Source: Steromphala cineraria
Taxonomy: Eukaryota; Mollusca; Gastropoda; Trochida; Trochidae
Length of the DNA stretch: 64,000 nt
NCBI GenBank assembly: GCA_916613615.1
Contig: OU744724.1
Location: 23,794,171 to 23,858,170, forward strand
Direction: 5' to 3'
Shown: piece after piece, positions 12,701 to 22,400 of the stretch
Numbering within the stretch: the stretch's first letter is position 1
How the letters are laid out: every line of letters starts with the position of its first letter
The notes under the pieces: generated by a model
Told to the model about the DNA's origin: nothing
What the model saw: only the letters and a program-made list of their open reading frames with translations
The model's database searches: none
Made by a program: the position numbers and the translations under genes

Positions 12701-13754
12701 ACACCAACAAGACCACAAAAAATGACTTCTGCTTTGATGGTAACGCAAAAAGAGGGACTGTTTAAACAGTAACAGCAACAAGCAACCTAGCGGTCCAAAG
12801 TTTTAAAGATCATGTAGTTAAGAGGGATAAACGTTAACAAGCAGGGCGATATTGATAAAGATAAAACACTGCGGCTTTAACAATCAAGAAAAAAGTGATG
12901 TTAAAGAAAAAATATGAACAACGACGTGCACAAGCCAGAAATGCTGAATGTACGTTTAACGCATGATGTTCTTATCAACAAATGACCAGGTGGTAAGGGG
13001 GTATGAAAGTAAAGGAAGAAAAACTCCAAAAAAACTTCAGTGTTCTAAAAGTTAATGCAGATCCTTCAACAAGGGCATTATGTGATTTAGTGATTTAGAA
13101 CTGTAAGAATACACATTCTAAAGCTCATTTACCAAAACATCGATCCTCCCAAACTTTGAGTATGTGTTCTCTGCAATCTTATTCAACACTGGTAGTTCAG
13201 AAAGTTCACCTTCAACGATGAGTACCAGAAAGACATCACATCACATGAAGCTACATCACATTCTTTATGATTATCGGAATGGTTGTTGCATTGAATAAGG
13301 TAACTTCGTTCGAGCGGACACTCAATAACAACTGATGGCCAGAGACAAACTGCAACAATCAAGCAAGTTATAACCAGCCCCTCACACGAATCCACTCATC
13401 TACACACCATTACATAGTAAAATTGATAATGAACCTCATGAAAATGATGTGTAGACAACACATCCAACCTTTAAGTGACCTTGTTATGATTTTAAGTTTA
13501 TCCTGCATTTGCCTTTCTTCGAAAAATATGGTATTTTAATGTATCAGTAGTTTACCTTGTTGTGTTTGGAAAGTTTTCAGTATATTTCTCCTTTATCATC
13601 TGATCATTTCTCACCTCGTCTTTACTGCAGCCTGCCTCTAGACACATTTCCCTGGTCTTCTGTAGACGTTCAGTATCCCTTCCCTGTCGAGACACTGCAT
13701 AGCCAATTCTGACTAGTTCCACAGCAAAACCCTGTCCCATACCACTACTGCTGC
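733..13754 (-). CDS. Short-chain dehydrogenase/reductase (classical SDR), six exons found, probably incomplete or decaying
   Basis: Exons in transcript order: 13615-13754, 13133-13225, 12404-12548, 12172-12212, 11195-11258, then 733-877, which ends in TGA. Together they give about 209 codons of a family that usually has 250-280. The visible protein carries GSSSGMG (most of the TGxxxGxG dinucleotide-binding loop), NNAG, the VN and NIS positions, YTSMK (the catalytic YxxxK) and PGAIWTPL near the C-terminus. The Asn-Ser-Tyr-Lys catalytic tetrad is therefore intact. The product should be an NAD(P)-dependent oxidoreductase; the substrate cannot be told. The first exon, with the start codon and the first strand of the Rossmann fold, was not found. 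Exon 11195-11258 ends in phase 1 and exon 733-877 begins with one base of a codon, so joining them directly breaks the frame; at least one exon is missing between them. The acceptor before 13225 reads TG instead of AG. Introns were placed on GT-AG signals with consistent phases elsewhere. Confidence 0.75.
1257..1289. repeat. Three exact copies of an 11-mer
   Basis: The unit CAACGTCTAGC occurs three times head to tail within the last visible SDR intron. It is too short to be more than a local slippage product. Confidence 0.8.
1678..2220. mobile_element. Non-autonomous inverted-repeat element (MITE-like)
   Basis: The segment begins with TCCCCCGCAA and ends with the exact reverse complement TTGCGGGGGA, which gives 10 bp terminal inverted repeats around 543 bp. 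Inside are two diverged copies of a segment containing AGAATAACCAAAATA and CAAAAGGCACCAC, near 1892 and 2068. There is no transposase frame. I could not define a target-site duplication, so the superfamily is unknown. It lies inside the last visible intron of the SDR gene. Confidence 0.55.
2490..3540 (-). mobile_element. LINE copy 1: 5'-truncated L1/Tx1-type retrotransposon, 3' part only
   Basis: Only the C-terminal third of the reverse-transcriptase protein and a short 3' tail are present. On the minus strand the element reads from about 3540 down to an A-rich end near 2475-2505, seen as T-runs on the plus strand. Such 5' truncation is normal for LINE insertions. It lies in the same orientation as the SDR gene, inside its intron. 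It resembles copy 2 clearly but is diverged, so it comes from a related and not identical family. Confidence 0.75.
2660..3536 (-). pseudogene. LINE ORF2 C-terminal fragment with frameshifts
   Basis: Two open segments (3111-3536 and 2660-3022) align in order with the C-terminal part of the copy 2 protein. Between them, 3022-3111 encodes HSWFKYSVLHRLLPTND and CTFCKT in another frame, so at least two frameshifts interrupt the protein. CTFC followed by HLLYDC corresponds to the cysteine-histidine motif found after the RT in L1-type ORF2 proteins. It cannot encode an active protein. Confidence 0.75.
3541..4748. other. Spacer between LINE copies 1 and 2
   Basis: No gene is recognised. The spacer holds one copy of a 57 bp repeat (3611-3667); the rest is AT-rich intron sequence with many stops in all frames. 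Confidence 0.5.
3611..3667 (+). repeat. 57 bp direct repeat, first copy
   Basis: The block starts TCTGTAAAACTTCTCTCAGC and ends CGCCCTTTCTCGC. It matches 7469-7525 with one mismatch (T/G). The sequence on either side of the two copies is unrelated, so it is a discrete block. It may be a piece of a short dispersed repeat. Confidence 0.8.
4749..4772 (-). repeat. Poly(A) tail of LINE copy 2 (24 T on the plus strand)
   Basis: A run of 24 T lies 126 bp past the end of the RT frame (on the minus strand), at the 3' end expected of a target-primed reverse-transcription insert. Confidence 0.85.
4898..7015 (-). CDS. LINE reverse transcriptase, C-terminal 705 codons, uninterrupted
   Basis: Reverse transcriptase for target-primed integration. 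The catalytic motifs are visible in order: LIDFEKAFDSVDW (domain A, residues ~44-56), RGCRQGDPLSPY (domain B) and QFADDTSLVL (domain C, FADD instead of the commoner YADD). A long thumb region follows, then CSFC with HLFYDC near the C-terminus, the Cys-His motif of L1-like ORF2 proteins. The frame stays open upstream to about 7054 with no genuine start, because the element is truncated there; the first Met is not a natural start. It is about 70 percent identical by eye to copy 3 across the RT core. It has no endonuclease, so it cannot mobilise itself. Confidence 0.9.
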   Translation of the reverse strand: MLPAIINEDQKGFLANRYIGECTRMVYDIMDYTETMEIPGMLLLIDFEKAFDSVDWNFIEEVFAFFNFGESIRKWIRTLYCNISSSVMVNGFGSDFFNITRGCRQGDPLSPYIFIICAEILSAMIRNEPKIKGIMIGNTEYLVSQFADDTSLVLDGTEKSLQSALKILDDYASFSGLRINVSKTRIIWIGSLRGSTHIMCKKWKLNWSQTEFTVLGIVFTINIAEMVERNYKDKLKKIKRQMQIWTARNLSPLGRITVLKSLILPTINHLFSALPNPPKNTIEELEKQCFSFVWYNKPDKIKRNITKQNYDDGGLRMPDIKQTIDAQKVAWIKRIIINNSKLETLLSFNVSQNIQDFMLKGETFIKQKVINKKTNSFWKDVLLAWGSYTTSKGKKIEQGSDVLSQCLWYNEHILVDKKPFVYPHYAKVGITFVNDLIDEDGVIYTFTKFQDKYRTHLKTNFLEYESLIRAVKQYCKTYDILFCDRIELPFIPYLLQEVVKNKKGCRIYYYILSPIIDPAVHSYKQKWESDLETILNENEWKTYQKIVFRAHANSDFRWFQYSLMHRVLPTNQLLFKMGYIDSQLCSFCNTASESLLHLFYDCPKSKIVWNKLFTWIKAKTDISFDIDKKKIIFGFPERRNDVLNLLITIVKYTLFKIRSYTNTPRFDKIKNEIIKIYNIEKINAISSCNFTKFVAFWSDCHHLFN
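7061..7713. other. Spacer between LINE copies 2 and 3
   Basis: No gene is recognised. It contains the second copy of the 57 bp repeat (7469-7525). Short open frames here have no motif. Confidence 0.5.
7469..7525 (+). repeat. 57 bp direct repeat, second copy
   Basis: This block matches 3611-3667 with one mismatch. The two copies bracket the region that holds LINE copy 2. Confidence 0.8.
7714..9539 (-). pseudogene. LINE copy 3 reverse transcriptase, broken by frameshifts
   Basis: Three open segments (9291-9539, 8470-9294, 7714-8358) follow one another in different frames. The middle one carries LIDFEKAFDSVDW, RGCRQGDPISPY and QYADDTALIL, the RT domains A, B and C with the canonical YADD. Frameshifts occur near 9291-9300 and 8358-8470. 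In-frame stops also occur at about 9600-9700, between the endonuclease and the RT. The final segment ends shortly after ITYIK, where the homologous copy 2 protein continues for about 250 residues. Confidence 0.85.
9780..10736 (-). CDS. LINE apurinic-type endonuclease domain (318 codons)
   Basis: This is the N-terminal domain of an L1/Tx1-type ORF2, which nicks target DNA to prime reverse transcription. Visible motifs in order: LSSNCQGLNN (metal-site Asn), CLQDTHF, ITIYGPN, CGDFNFVQD (catalytic Asp-Asn), YTWRQ, ARLDYFIMS and SDHSIIW (catalytic Asp-His). The following RGKGYWKFNNSLL is typical of the L1/Tx1 branch. The usual catalytic Glu of the QETH motif is Asp here. The frame then meets a stop at the KYSSYKKK end, where an intact element would continue into the RT. 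The start at 10736 is the first Met before the conserved fold. Confidence 0.85.
   Translation of the reverse strand: MSHDKLKILSSNCQGLNNKRKRTDVFRHFKSKKANICCLQDTHFIKDLENKIKDEWGSKNCFFSSYKSNARGTAILFNDNFDYTIDDTRYDKNGNYLALKIKIMEKTITLITIYGPNTDTPEFYQNIISIISEFEYDNFSICGDFNFVQDPKLDYFNYKNVNNTKARETWLEYMEDNDLIDPWRQLNPDTLRYTWRQKNPTKQARLDYFIMSKNLESSIHEAGIDAAYRSDHSIIWIELKLNEIERGKGYWKFNNSLLYDKTYVDKIKVLINETKDQYKSYIDETGKYVFKINDQMFFETLLLMIRGHTIKYSSYKKK
10737..11194. other. Upstream flank of LINE copy 3
   Basis: Possibly LINE 5' untranslated sequence up to about 10960. Around 11026-11060 is GTCTGTCATCCAGACC, also found at 40511-40526 with similar sequence following, which suggests a short dispersed repeat. No coding exon is recognised. 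Confidence 0.35.
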
Positions 13755-13857
13755 CTGGATATAGATATATAGATAAAGATTCAGATATAGATATAGAGGC
13801 ATTTAGTGGATGCTAAATATTACTTCCTTGCAGAGTGAGTGCCTAAACTGTCTGCTG

Positions 13858-13916
<59 letters not shown>
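13858..13916. repeat. (CTA)n trinucleotide microsatellite
   Basis: About 20 uninterrupted CTA units. It lies about 100 bp 5' of the first visible SDR exon, so in the upstream intron of that gene. The polyleucine reading on the plus strand is not a gene. Confidence 0.95.
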
Positions 13917-13918
<2 letters not shown>

Positions 13919-14727
13919 CTGTATATTTTGACACACATCTCAGACGCATTCTGTTGAAACACATTCTTCTCCTCTGCAGTCATTTAATGTTTTCTTGAAA
14001 GAACGTCTCTTTTCATGGCATTGGTAGGTTTTCCTACTTCGTCCCAGTTTTGCATGTTTCTACAGTCCATTGTCCACGTCTTAGTTCTCTTGGAAAATCT
14101 GGAAAACAAACAAAATTATCATCAACTCTTGTTCGGAAAATGTTTGAACTATGCACTTACCTTGTTGAGTTTGGTTGAAAATTTAACAATAGTAGAGTGA
14201 CAGCATTCCTGTAGTTCAGTCCCTTTAAAATATCCTAAATATATGTTAAAAACGTAGAATTTGGATAATATGGAACATTAAAATAAAAAATAATCTAGAA
14301 TCACTTTCTTGTAAAGAGACTTATTCACGTTTATCAAATAAAACATAACACTAACGTTAATGATCAGTATAGTAGATAGAAATAAAACTTACCGACTTCA
14401 ACAGGTCATTTTGGTTTCACTCTTTGGCACAGCAAACCGCCCGTTGCTTCCTTCACGAGATGATATTCGGTCGTCATTCGATGAAATAATTTAATCTTCG
14501 CCGTACATACATGTATATGAAAACGATTTGTCCCTTTCTGTGTGGCTTGTGTTGAAACATCATCGTCTGATAAACTATCATCAAATAGAGGATGCACGTG
14601 CATTAAGAATGTCCTGGTTTATCAGATTTGGGAATCTCAAAGGGTTTTAAGGAAATTCTTTATTGAACCATACCGCTTGTTTGATTGAATTTCTGTTTAA
14701 TTTGAGTATTTATCACATAAAGCCAAT
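13917..14727. other. Region expected to hold the SDR first exon; none recognised
   Basis: A minus-strand frame (14406-14603) is followed by a good splice donor GTAAGT near 14392, so a noncoding or first exon of the SDR gene could lie here. I do not see the hydrophobic first strand of an SDR fold. The rest has no recognisable feature. Confidence 0.3.
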
Positions 14728-14867
14728 GTTGCATGTTATGAAGCAGGATCTCTCTGGAATGCTCTTCCTGAACACATCAAGCTACAATTAAGAGACTCTA
14801 TCAACATTTCGGACACACTTGAAAAATCACCTTTTTAGAATTGCCTATGACTGTTAAATCAAAGATG
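14728..14867 (+). pseudogene. Relic of a LINE reverse-transcriptase C-terminus
   Basis: The translation gives SLWNALPEHIK, then after a frameshift FRTHLKNHLFRIAYDC and a stop. The pattern LWN-LP--I followed by F---LK-HLF is a common C-terminal signature of reverse transcriptases of invertebrate non-LTR elements. The fragment is short, frameshifted and lies between the divergent SDR and ARPIN genes. It belongs to a different LINE family from copies 1-3. Confidence 0.6.
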
Positions 14868-15531
14868 CCAGTGTTAATACTGTAGGCCTATCTATTCTGT
14901 AAATAACAGTTTATCTGGAATTTTTAGCGCTGTACAAGATGAACAGATTAGATAGTTTTTTATGTCAGATTGAGATACAATATCTTATTTGCTTTATAGA
15001 TTCATTATATAGATCTAAGCTCTAAGATCTCTTTCTTTATGTTCAACAAACTCACAATTGAATTTTAAATATCCATTTGCAGTTGTATTTCCAAACTTTT
15101 TTAAAATCCACCGACTTTACATGAGAGATAAACGTTTCATTTTCATGCCTTGAAATTATTAGAAAGACGAAACTTTATGTTTCTGATGCATGCCTAGTAT
15201 TTAAATGTGCTGTAATCTCAGTGCGCTCAGGGAAAACGCTTTGTTTAATAAACAATAATAATAACTTATTACGTCTACTATTTATGTCAAGTTCAATCCA
15301 TAAGATAGTTTAAAAATGGATATAGGTTTCTTTAATGTCTACAGATCTAAACGAGTGTTATAAACTGGCAGACAATGCAGAGCTGTCATTGATAGATTAA
15401 CATGCAGAGTGGTTAAAGGGAGATAACTCCAAAATTTCGCAAACACGGAAGTGGTTGTGAACTAATGAAATCACCCAAACCTCGTAAAAAACAGTACACA
15501 CCAATTAAGCTGGCCTAGTCAGGGGTTCAAA
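14868..15531. promoter_or_regulatory. ARPIN upstream region, with an ETS-like site at 15445-15454
   Basis: The sequence ACGGAAGTGG at 15445-15454 is 78 bp before the ARPIN ATG and matches the core of ETS-family sites (GGAAGT) found in many housekeeping promoters. No TATA box stands out close to the ATG. The 5' untranslated region is not defined. Nothing else is recognised here. Confidence 0.4.
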
Positions 15532-18500
15532 ATGAGCAGAATCTATCACAATGAAGCTCTGGCCAATTTACCTGTTAATAATGTAAGAGTTGAAGCAAGA
15601 TGGCCGGATTTGCTTGAATACACAAAGTGAGTATAGTTGTTAACTATATTTACTGTCAAGACAGTGCACAGCCTACCATTTACTAAAAATTAGTAATTAT
15701 ACGTATTGCACCATTAATCACTGAATAGATCTATCATCTAAAATAACTATAAATTATAATTTCCTCACCATAACACTGACAGGCCAAATTAATTTTTATC
15801 TCAAAGACAAAAAAAATATTTTGATATTTAAGAGAAAGTGAATCCTACAATCCTAATAAACAATGTTTCAATATGTAATAAATACACTGAAAATTTGTAT
15901 GGTTTTTTTCTGAACTATTACTGAATAAGTACAAATGCGAAAGAAATACAGAATATTGTTTATCAAATGAATAAAAGTACTGACAAACATCCCTGAAATC
16001 AAGGGAGGAAACTGAGTAGTTACTAAATTCCAACAGGTGATAAGTGGATATTTTATGAATGCTTCATTTTGCCACTATCCATAAAAAAATACTTGTCACA
16101 AAATACTAGCTCTAACAATACAATTCAAGAGTCACCTCTAAAAATCTCAGTCCTTGCATCTTTCAATATCAGGGTTGATATATCATATCAGCTATGCTTC
16201 TCTAAGCCTGTGGCATCTATCACTGCTGGTTTTTAATAACAATATACATAATTCCTCTGAATTAACAGGGATCTGATAAATGCCTGGGGTCCATGGTAGC
16301 TGAGAACAAGCAGAAGTTCTCTACTATGCAGCATTTTTCTAAGAAGTGCCATTTCTCTTACAGCCTTCAGTTCTGATTCTATAATTAAAGCACCAAGGGT
16401 CAAAGGCTGTTGAAAAAATATATAGTTGTATAACAAGCGCCAGTTTCTAAAAGCGCCATTTCTATTATAAGCCCCAGTTCTCTATTAAACAGCAAGGAGT
16501 CAAAGGGTTTTGATAAGATATACGCTAGTTGTCTAATAAGTGCAAGTTCTCTAATAACCGCAGTTTCTTGTATACGCGTCAGTCTAATAACTGCCAAGGG
16601 GGCAAATGGTGTTGAAAAAAATATGCGTCTTGGTGCTTATAAGAGAAAATATGCTACAATAACAATATCAAATTTTTCAGCCAATTATGTTTAGCTGTGG
16701 ATGCAGGCTAGGTAAAAAAGGCAAGGATGACAAGAATTGTGCGAGCTTTAGTTGATGTTTTAAGATATCCTAGATAATAACTGAAGTTCTGTTTCCTATT
16801 TGATGTTAGAGATGGTCCAGGTGTTATCATGGAGTGTGTCATCAAGAAGAAAGCAAGATACTGTGTCACCGATGCAGAACAGAAAAAGGTAAGAACAACA
16901 TTGAATTTTGCTTTACGGAAACCAGCAGGGGTTGATTAATCATATATAAGGAACAGACTCCTCTAGGGTTATTTTTTGTGGATAAGTTATACAAGTGGAC
17001 ATTTAAGTTAATCATAAAAAAAAATCATATAACAGAATTGTTATATTTGTAATGTTAGAGAGTCTTTTTTGTTTAACTTAAGTCATTTTCCCAAATTGGG
17101 TCAGCACATAAATAGATCAGCATGTTAAAAGTGTAATTACATCCAGGGACATATTGTAGGAATGACCACTGCATACTTTGAATTTTTCAGAAATAATTAG
17201 TTTTCAAACAATCATTACAGTGTTGACATCCTATGTGGATGTTGCTTGATTTTACACTAGCAAAATCTGCTGTTTTGGATTAATATGGAAAGTAGGTAAA
17301 GGGTCAATGTTGTTCAAACTTCAAAGGCCAGGAGAAAAAAATAAATATCAATGTGTATATGCTGATATCTCTAATTGAATACAAGTCCTCCTTGCTTCAC
17401 AGTTCCGATATTTTGTCTTCCAACTGGAACCACTGCGAGCTCACAGAAGAAAGTTTGAAAGTTCTGGCAAAGAGATTGAACCCAATTTCAGTGAAACAAC
17501 AAAGGTTTCAACTGGTTTCCTCAACTCCTCTTACAGTAAGTAAGATAGCCTGTTATCTACAATGTATGCACCAGTTGTAAACTTCCTAGAAGGTCAAACA
17601 GGACAGGATGATTTAATTAATGAAATGGCCTCATAATTATTTGTCACAATATAGAAAATTGTTAATTTCACAATCTTATTTTGATCATGAAATCTTAAAA
17701 CGGTTGGACAAATTCAATACATTGTTTAAAATTTCACTTTTCATATCATTACAGGAATATGATGAGAAATAACACATATATTATCAACAAACTGAATCAT
17801 GAATTCTCAGTGGCAACTTAATTCATACTTGACCATTGTTGACAAATTAGGTATTTTATAACAATGTTTTAGAAGAGATACTTTCAATCATTCTTTTCCA
17901 AAAATAAGTTTAAAATTACATAAAAGACTTTTCATGGGAAAGTTTATAGAAATGACTTATATAAGACTAAAGAATATAACCTGATTAACAGCTGACTTTC
18001 TTTGTGTCATACCTATATAACAACTAGCATTGACAAATTCTCAGAGTAAGAGTAATCCGCCATGTGTCCATTCATTATTTCCATACTATAAAGGTGCAGT
18101 TTCACATATTACAGAAACAGAAGCGAAGGGGACCACTGACCGACTATCGCAGGATGAGTTGTCTGCCCTTGTGTCAAGGGCAGTGCTGACCAAGGCGGGG
18201 GGGAAGCATGCGGTGCCGGGATGTCTGGGGGGATGGATGGAGGAGGCGGAATTAGACAAGATGGAGCTTGAACTCGGGGATACAGTTCGCGTCAAGACTC
18301 GCGGAAACTCACCTTTTCTCTGTAAGCTTAACTGAGTTGAAAACAGCAGAAATGTACGTTCGGTTTGCTGCATGGTGATACTTACTTTAGTTCCAAACAT
18401 GGTTCAAATTGTCAATATTTTCTATGTTGTGTTTATCGAAGATGTAGACAGGTTTGATACTGACTGGCAACTGTTGATAATTATCATTAACCTTGCATAT

Positions 18501-19495
18501 ATGAGAATATTATAATTTTTATACTTGACAGTCTGTCAAAGAAACCTATTTTTCTTATTGACACATACTTATGTTTTATTAAATGCACACTTTTCTGATC
18601 ACTATTAGCAATAATTCCTGATTAATTTAAGTTATTGGCCACTGGTTTTTACAAGAGTGTTTTTAATAAATAGAAATCTAGGTGTCTCTAGGGACAAGTA
18701 CAGAAGCAAAGTGGATCAATGTGAAATGGACTTGAGACTGGTGACATTCATGAAACTGTATTTTTGTGGTGTCATCTAGTTATGAACTAATATTATAAAT
18801 GTGATGATGACCCATGTTGTGTTTCAGTGAGTATAGCTAAGCTGGAGGGTGAGTCGGCCACGGTGTCCAACTACGCAGGAGGAGAGGCTGTGGGTGGGTC
18901 GTGGACAGACAAGATCATGAACATCAAGTCATCTACCACCGACAAACCTGCACAGGAGAGCGAGATTGGAGACGATGAGTGGGTGAGTGGAGCATTCGAT
19001 ATACAATTCATGTCTTATAACAAAAAGAGCCCAGAAGATGCTTTAACTTCTGAGACCCTACTGCTGGGTGATCTAGACTTGCTATACTTTTGTAGACAGG
19101 ATTGGTCACCAATTGAATATTTTTGCTCTAGGATCTGGATGACAGACTAGGTTGAGTATTGAAAGATTGGATCCCAGGTATAGGCCGACCCCCCCTCTTT
19201 AACCCGCTAATTTCTGGTATTAAATTCTCAGCTTATACCTGGTCATATACGGTAGGTTATCTCTCCAAATATGACCAACACAGCTTTTACCTTTAACAGC
19301 TTTAAAAGGTTTCTTTTAACCATCAGCCTTGATTGGTAAACACATTACTGTAACCAATTCACATACTTTCATTATGAGCATTTTACCTATTACATTTTCA
19401 CCAAAATATATTTACTGGTAAGAAGTCAGTTCAATGAAATTTCATTTTATGTTATTCATTATGATCAAAAGCTTATTTCTTTTCAGGATGACTGA
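15532..19495 (+). CDS. ARPIN: Arpin, inhibitor of the Arp2/3 complex
   Basis: Six exons: 15532-15626, 16810-16888, 17403-17535, 18115-18321, 18828-18982, 19487-19495. They join in frame to 225 codons plus TGA; the vertebrate protein is about 226 aa. The N-terminus MSRIYHNEAL, the middle block HRRKF...EIEPNFS...TGFLNSSYK, the block TDRLS, the block LELGDTVRVKTRG and SIAKLE...SWTDKIM all match the Arpin family as I know it. The C-terminus reads GDDEWDD, the acidic motif with a critical Trp that binds and inhibits Arp2/3. Arpin acts at the lamellipodium downstream of Rac and slows or turns migrating cells. All introns obey GT-AG and the phases agree. The last intron splits the acidic motif after Trp, so exon 6 adds only Asp-Asp-stop. 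The gene faces ATP6V1D tail to tail. Confidence 0.95.
16330..16640. repeat. Degenerate short tandem repeat in ARPIN intron 1
   Basis: Variants of a ~20 bp unit like CTAATAAGCGCCAGTTCT recur irregularly (for example near 16435, 16470, 16535 and 16580), interrupted by AAGG.TCAAAGG...TGTTGA segments at ~16395, 16495 and 16598. It appears to be an old, diverged minisatellite about 100 bp in its larger period. Confidence 0.6.
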
Positions 19496-22400
19496 AATAG
19501 AAGCTCCTTTGGTACGAGGAATTACTTGTCTACAAATCGCTTCCAGTGGCCGATCCAGGATTTTTTTGGGTTCACTATAAGGGTTCTGATGTTTTGAATT
19601 TTACAAACTTGAAACCTCACCTGCCCCCGGGACGACTTCATTGGTTTGATAGCATGTTGCTGGTTCATAAAGAAGTCAGGATAACAAACTGATAGAGAAA
19701 CAGAGGTCATTTTATCTCATGTCTCTTAGATCAACCCTCTTGAAAGTAATTGCAGATACGTATGACACCAAGCCAGAAGTCTTATCTCATGTGCAATATG
19801 TTTTTGGGGAAAGATCTTTTGTGTAGAAAATATAGAAGACAAGAACGGGAACTTTCATTTAAAACCATCATACATAATCTCCATCTAGAAAATGAGTGTT
19901 TTCTACGGTATATAGATATATATATTATTTGAACATTGGAAACTGACAATACATCAATTTCCTTGTTCAAACATATGAGTCTTCCAAAACCAATGTTACT
20001 GCCATCAGGAAAAGTGCAAATACAACAGAAGTGTAAATAATTGTTGAACATTTTATTGATGGCTGATCAGAAAGATGACAGCTTTTTGAAGATCTGATCA
20101 TTATCAACAGTGATCCAAAACTCAATTGTTTCTATCCAGATACAAACTCAATACATCTGGTAGTTTCCTCTACGCAATGGTCTGAGAACAGTCTGTATAG
20201 TTTATGACAAGTGGTCAGTTAGCCAATCACAAGGCCTCAAGCGAGGGGCAAGTAACTCCTGTGAGTCATTTGTGGTGCATGTTCATTGTTCAACATTATC
20301 CTGCTTTTTGAATAGTTAGCTTAAACATAATAATCATATTTATTGAGAAAGTGGTCAAATGGATCAGGCAAAAGTGATTTTTGAATGCAACGATATGATT
20401 TGTTCACTTTACTGGTAATAGAACATGTGCCAATACAAGCAGTTGTCAGACCCTGTGGAATGGAAACCACCAAATGAATTTGAATTGGGCAACATAATGG
20501 AAATTTGTTGCTCCCAAGATGGTTGATTACAATCCAACTGCTGCTCTGTGAGATGAAGAAGCAGCCCAGATCTCCATGTATGATCACTCCAGCAGTCTAG
20601 CAATACATCTCTACATTACTACTCCACTTTCTTGATATCAACTGCTTCCGAGTTATTTCTATGTGTAATTAATGCTACAACATATTCTTCATACTCTCCC
20701 CAAAAAAAACAAAATTGACATTTTTGATAAAATAAAAGTTAAGTAACCATTTCATGAAAAACAAAATATGGAACATGAAATATTAGTATTGAATGTAAAC
20801 ACCAACTCCATAACTCTAATTCTGGCATCCAGAACACAATATTTTGCTTTCTTTGATTCAAAAATGACCCTGGAAAAGTGTGATGAGGCACATATATATA
20901 ATTATGCTAAAATGCAACTTGTCACCCTCCACAATGGCTTTTCAGTAGCTTTTCTCTATGCTTGAATAGCACGAAATATATTTGTTCAACCATTACCATT
21001 GATTCAACTTATAGAAGATGACTCCAAATTTAAGATATTGTAAGAAATGTGTCTCGTCTCGTCACTTCCAATACTAAATGCCATACACACCTTCCACCAG
21101 TAAGCTTACTAGAAACTTGTTTACATCAGAATAAGATTGAATCATTCATCAATATGCAATATTCTCTACCGACTACACAATATCTCCCACCTCACTACCA
21201 TCTACCAATATATGAACTGGAAATCAAATGATAGAAAAACATAAATCACAGCCTTGTTCAGAAATACACACTGGCACGATGACATGTTGAAACTATACAA
21301 AACCTTAACGAATGTCAACCTAATTACAATGAAGATCAAAGATCGCTTCTCACAATATATGATACAAAGAAACTGCCATCTGGTGTTTTCAATTGAACTT
21401 CACATCTCAAGGTTTTGAATCATGGGTTGTACACACATTCTCTACTTCACAACACAGGTTGCTCAAGTCATATCTACACTAACCTTAATCCAAGATTCAG
21501 TCTTCATATTTCATGAATGTGTTTAGTCAACCAGACAATTTGTTTAACAAATTCAAATTCCAGTTTTCATGAATCAAAAATAAAAATTATTTAGACTTTT
21601 CAAATGATGAAATAGAGTCAAGGATTGCACAACTAACTTTCATTCAGGCTTTTCCATTTGTTTCCATTTGTGCTAGAAGGAATACAGAATTATTCAGCAG
21701 GTTTCTCGCTGTTTATTGAACAGTTATCCTGCCCATTATACATACATACTTCAGAGCAATGACAGCTTCCTTTGAATATATGTTGAGGAAAGCAATTAAT
21801 TCATCTATATCATAATTAGATTGCAAAGGATATATATACACAACACCATTTTCGCCACACTTGTCCATAAGGTGAAAATTCTTTTACAAAATAATGTAAA
21901 ACTTTAACTACTTAACAAAAAGTATAATGTCACATTCAAGTGAGAGGCAACCACAAACTCCTTTCAACCTCTTAATGACTATAGTCACTGACTAGTCAAA
22001 TCTATACCTATGTGTATAATTTTTATGTGTAAAGTCAGAGACTTAAAATCAGAGACATTTCTAATGAATAAAATATTTTGGCGCCAAGTATTGCATCCAT
22101 TCATATACTTATTTTGCCAATTACAATATTTTTACACAAAACAGACAATCTGCGTAATCCTAATATTGCATTACAAATTAACATTCACTAAGAGAAGTAA
22201 GGAACAAAAAGTAGGCATACAAAAATAACAGAACATGACTCTGTAATAACATAACATAGAACAAGTCGACAAGCTCTCTCCCAAAACAAACAGCTCATTC
22301 AGCAACAATGCCAGGTACAATATATATATATAGGTCTCCTTCTAATCTGATACATACAAACCTTAACTAAATACTTCTTCTAGATTTGAAGAGACGATTA

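Noticed and set aside
13810..13998. Frame with a long leucine run
   Set aside because: It is the translation of the (CTA)n microsatellite.
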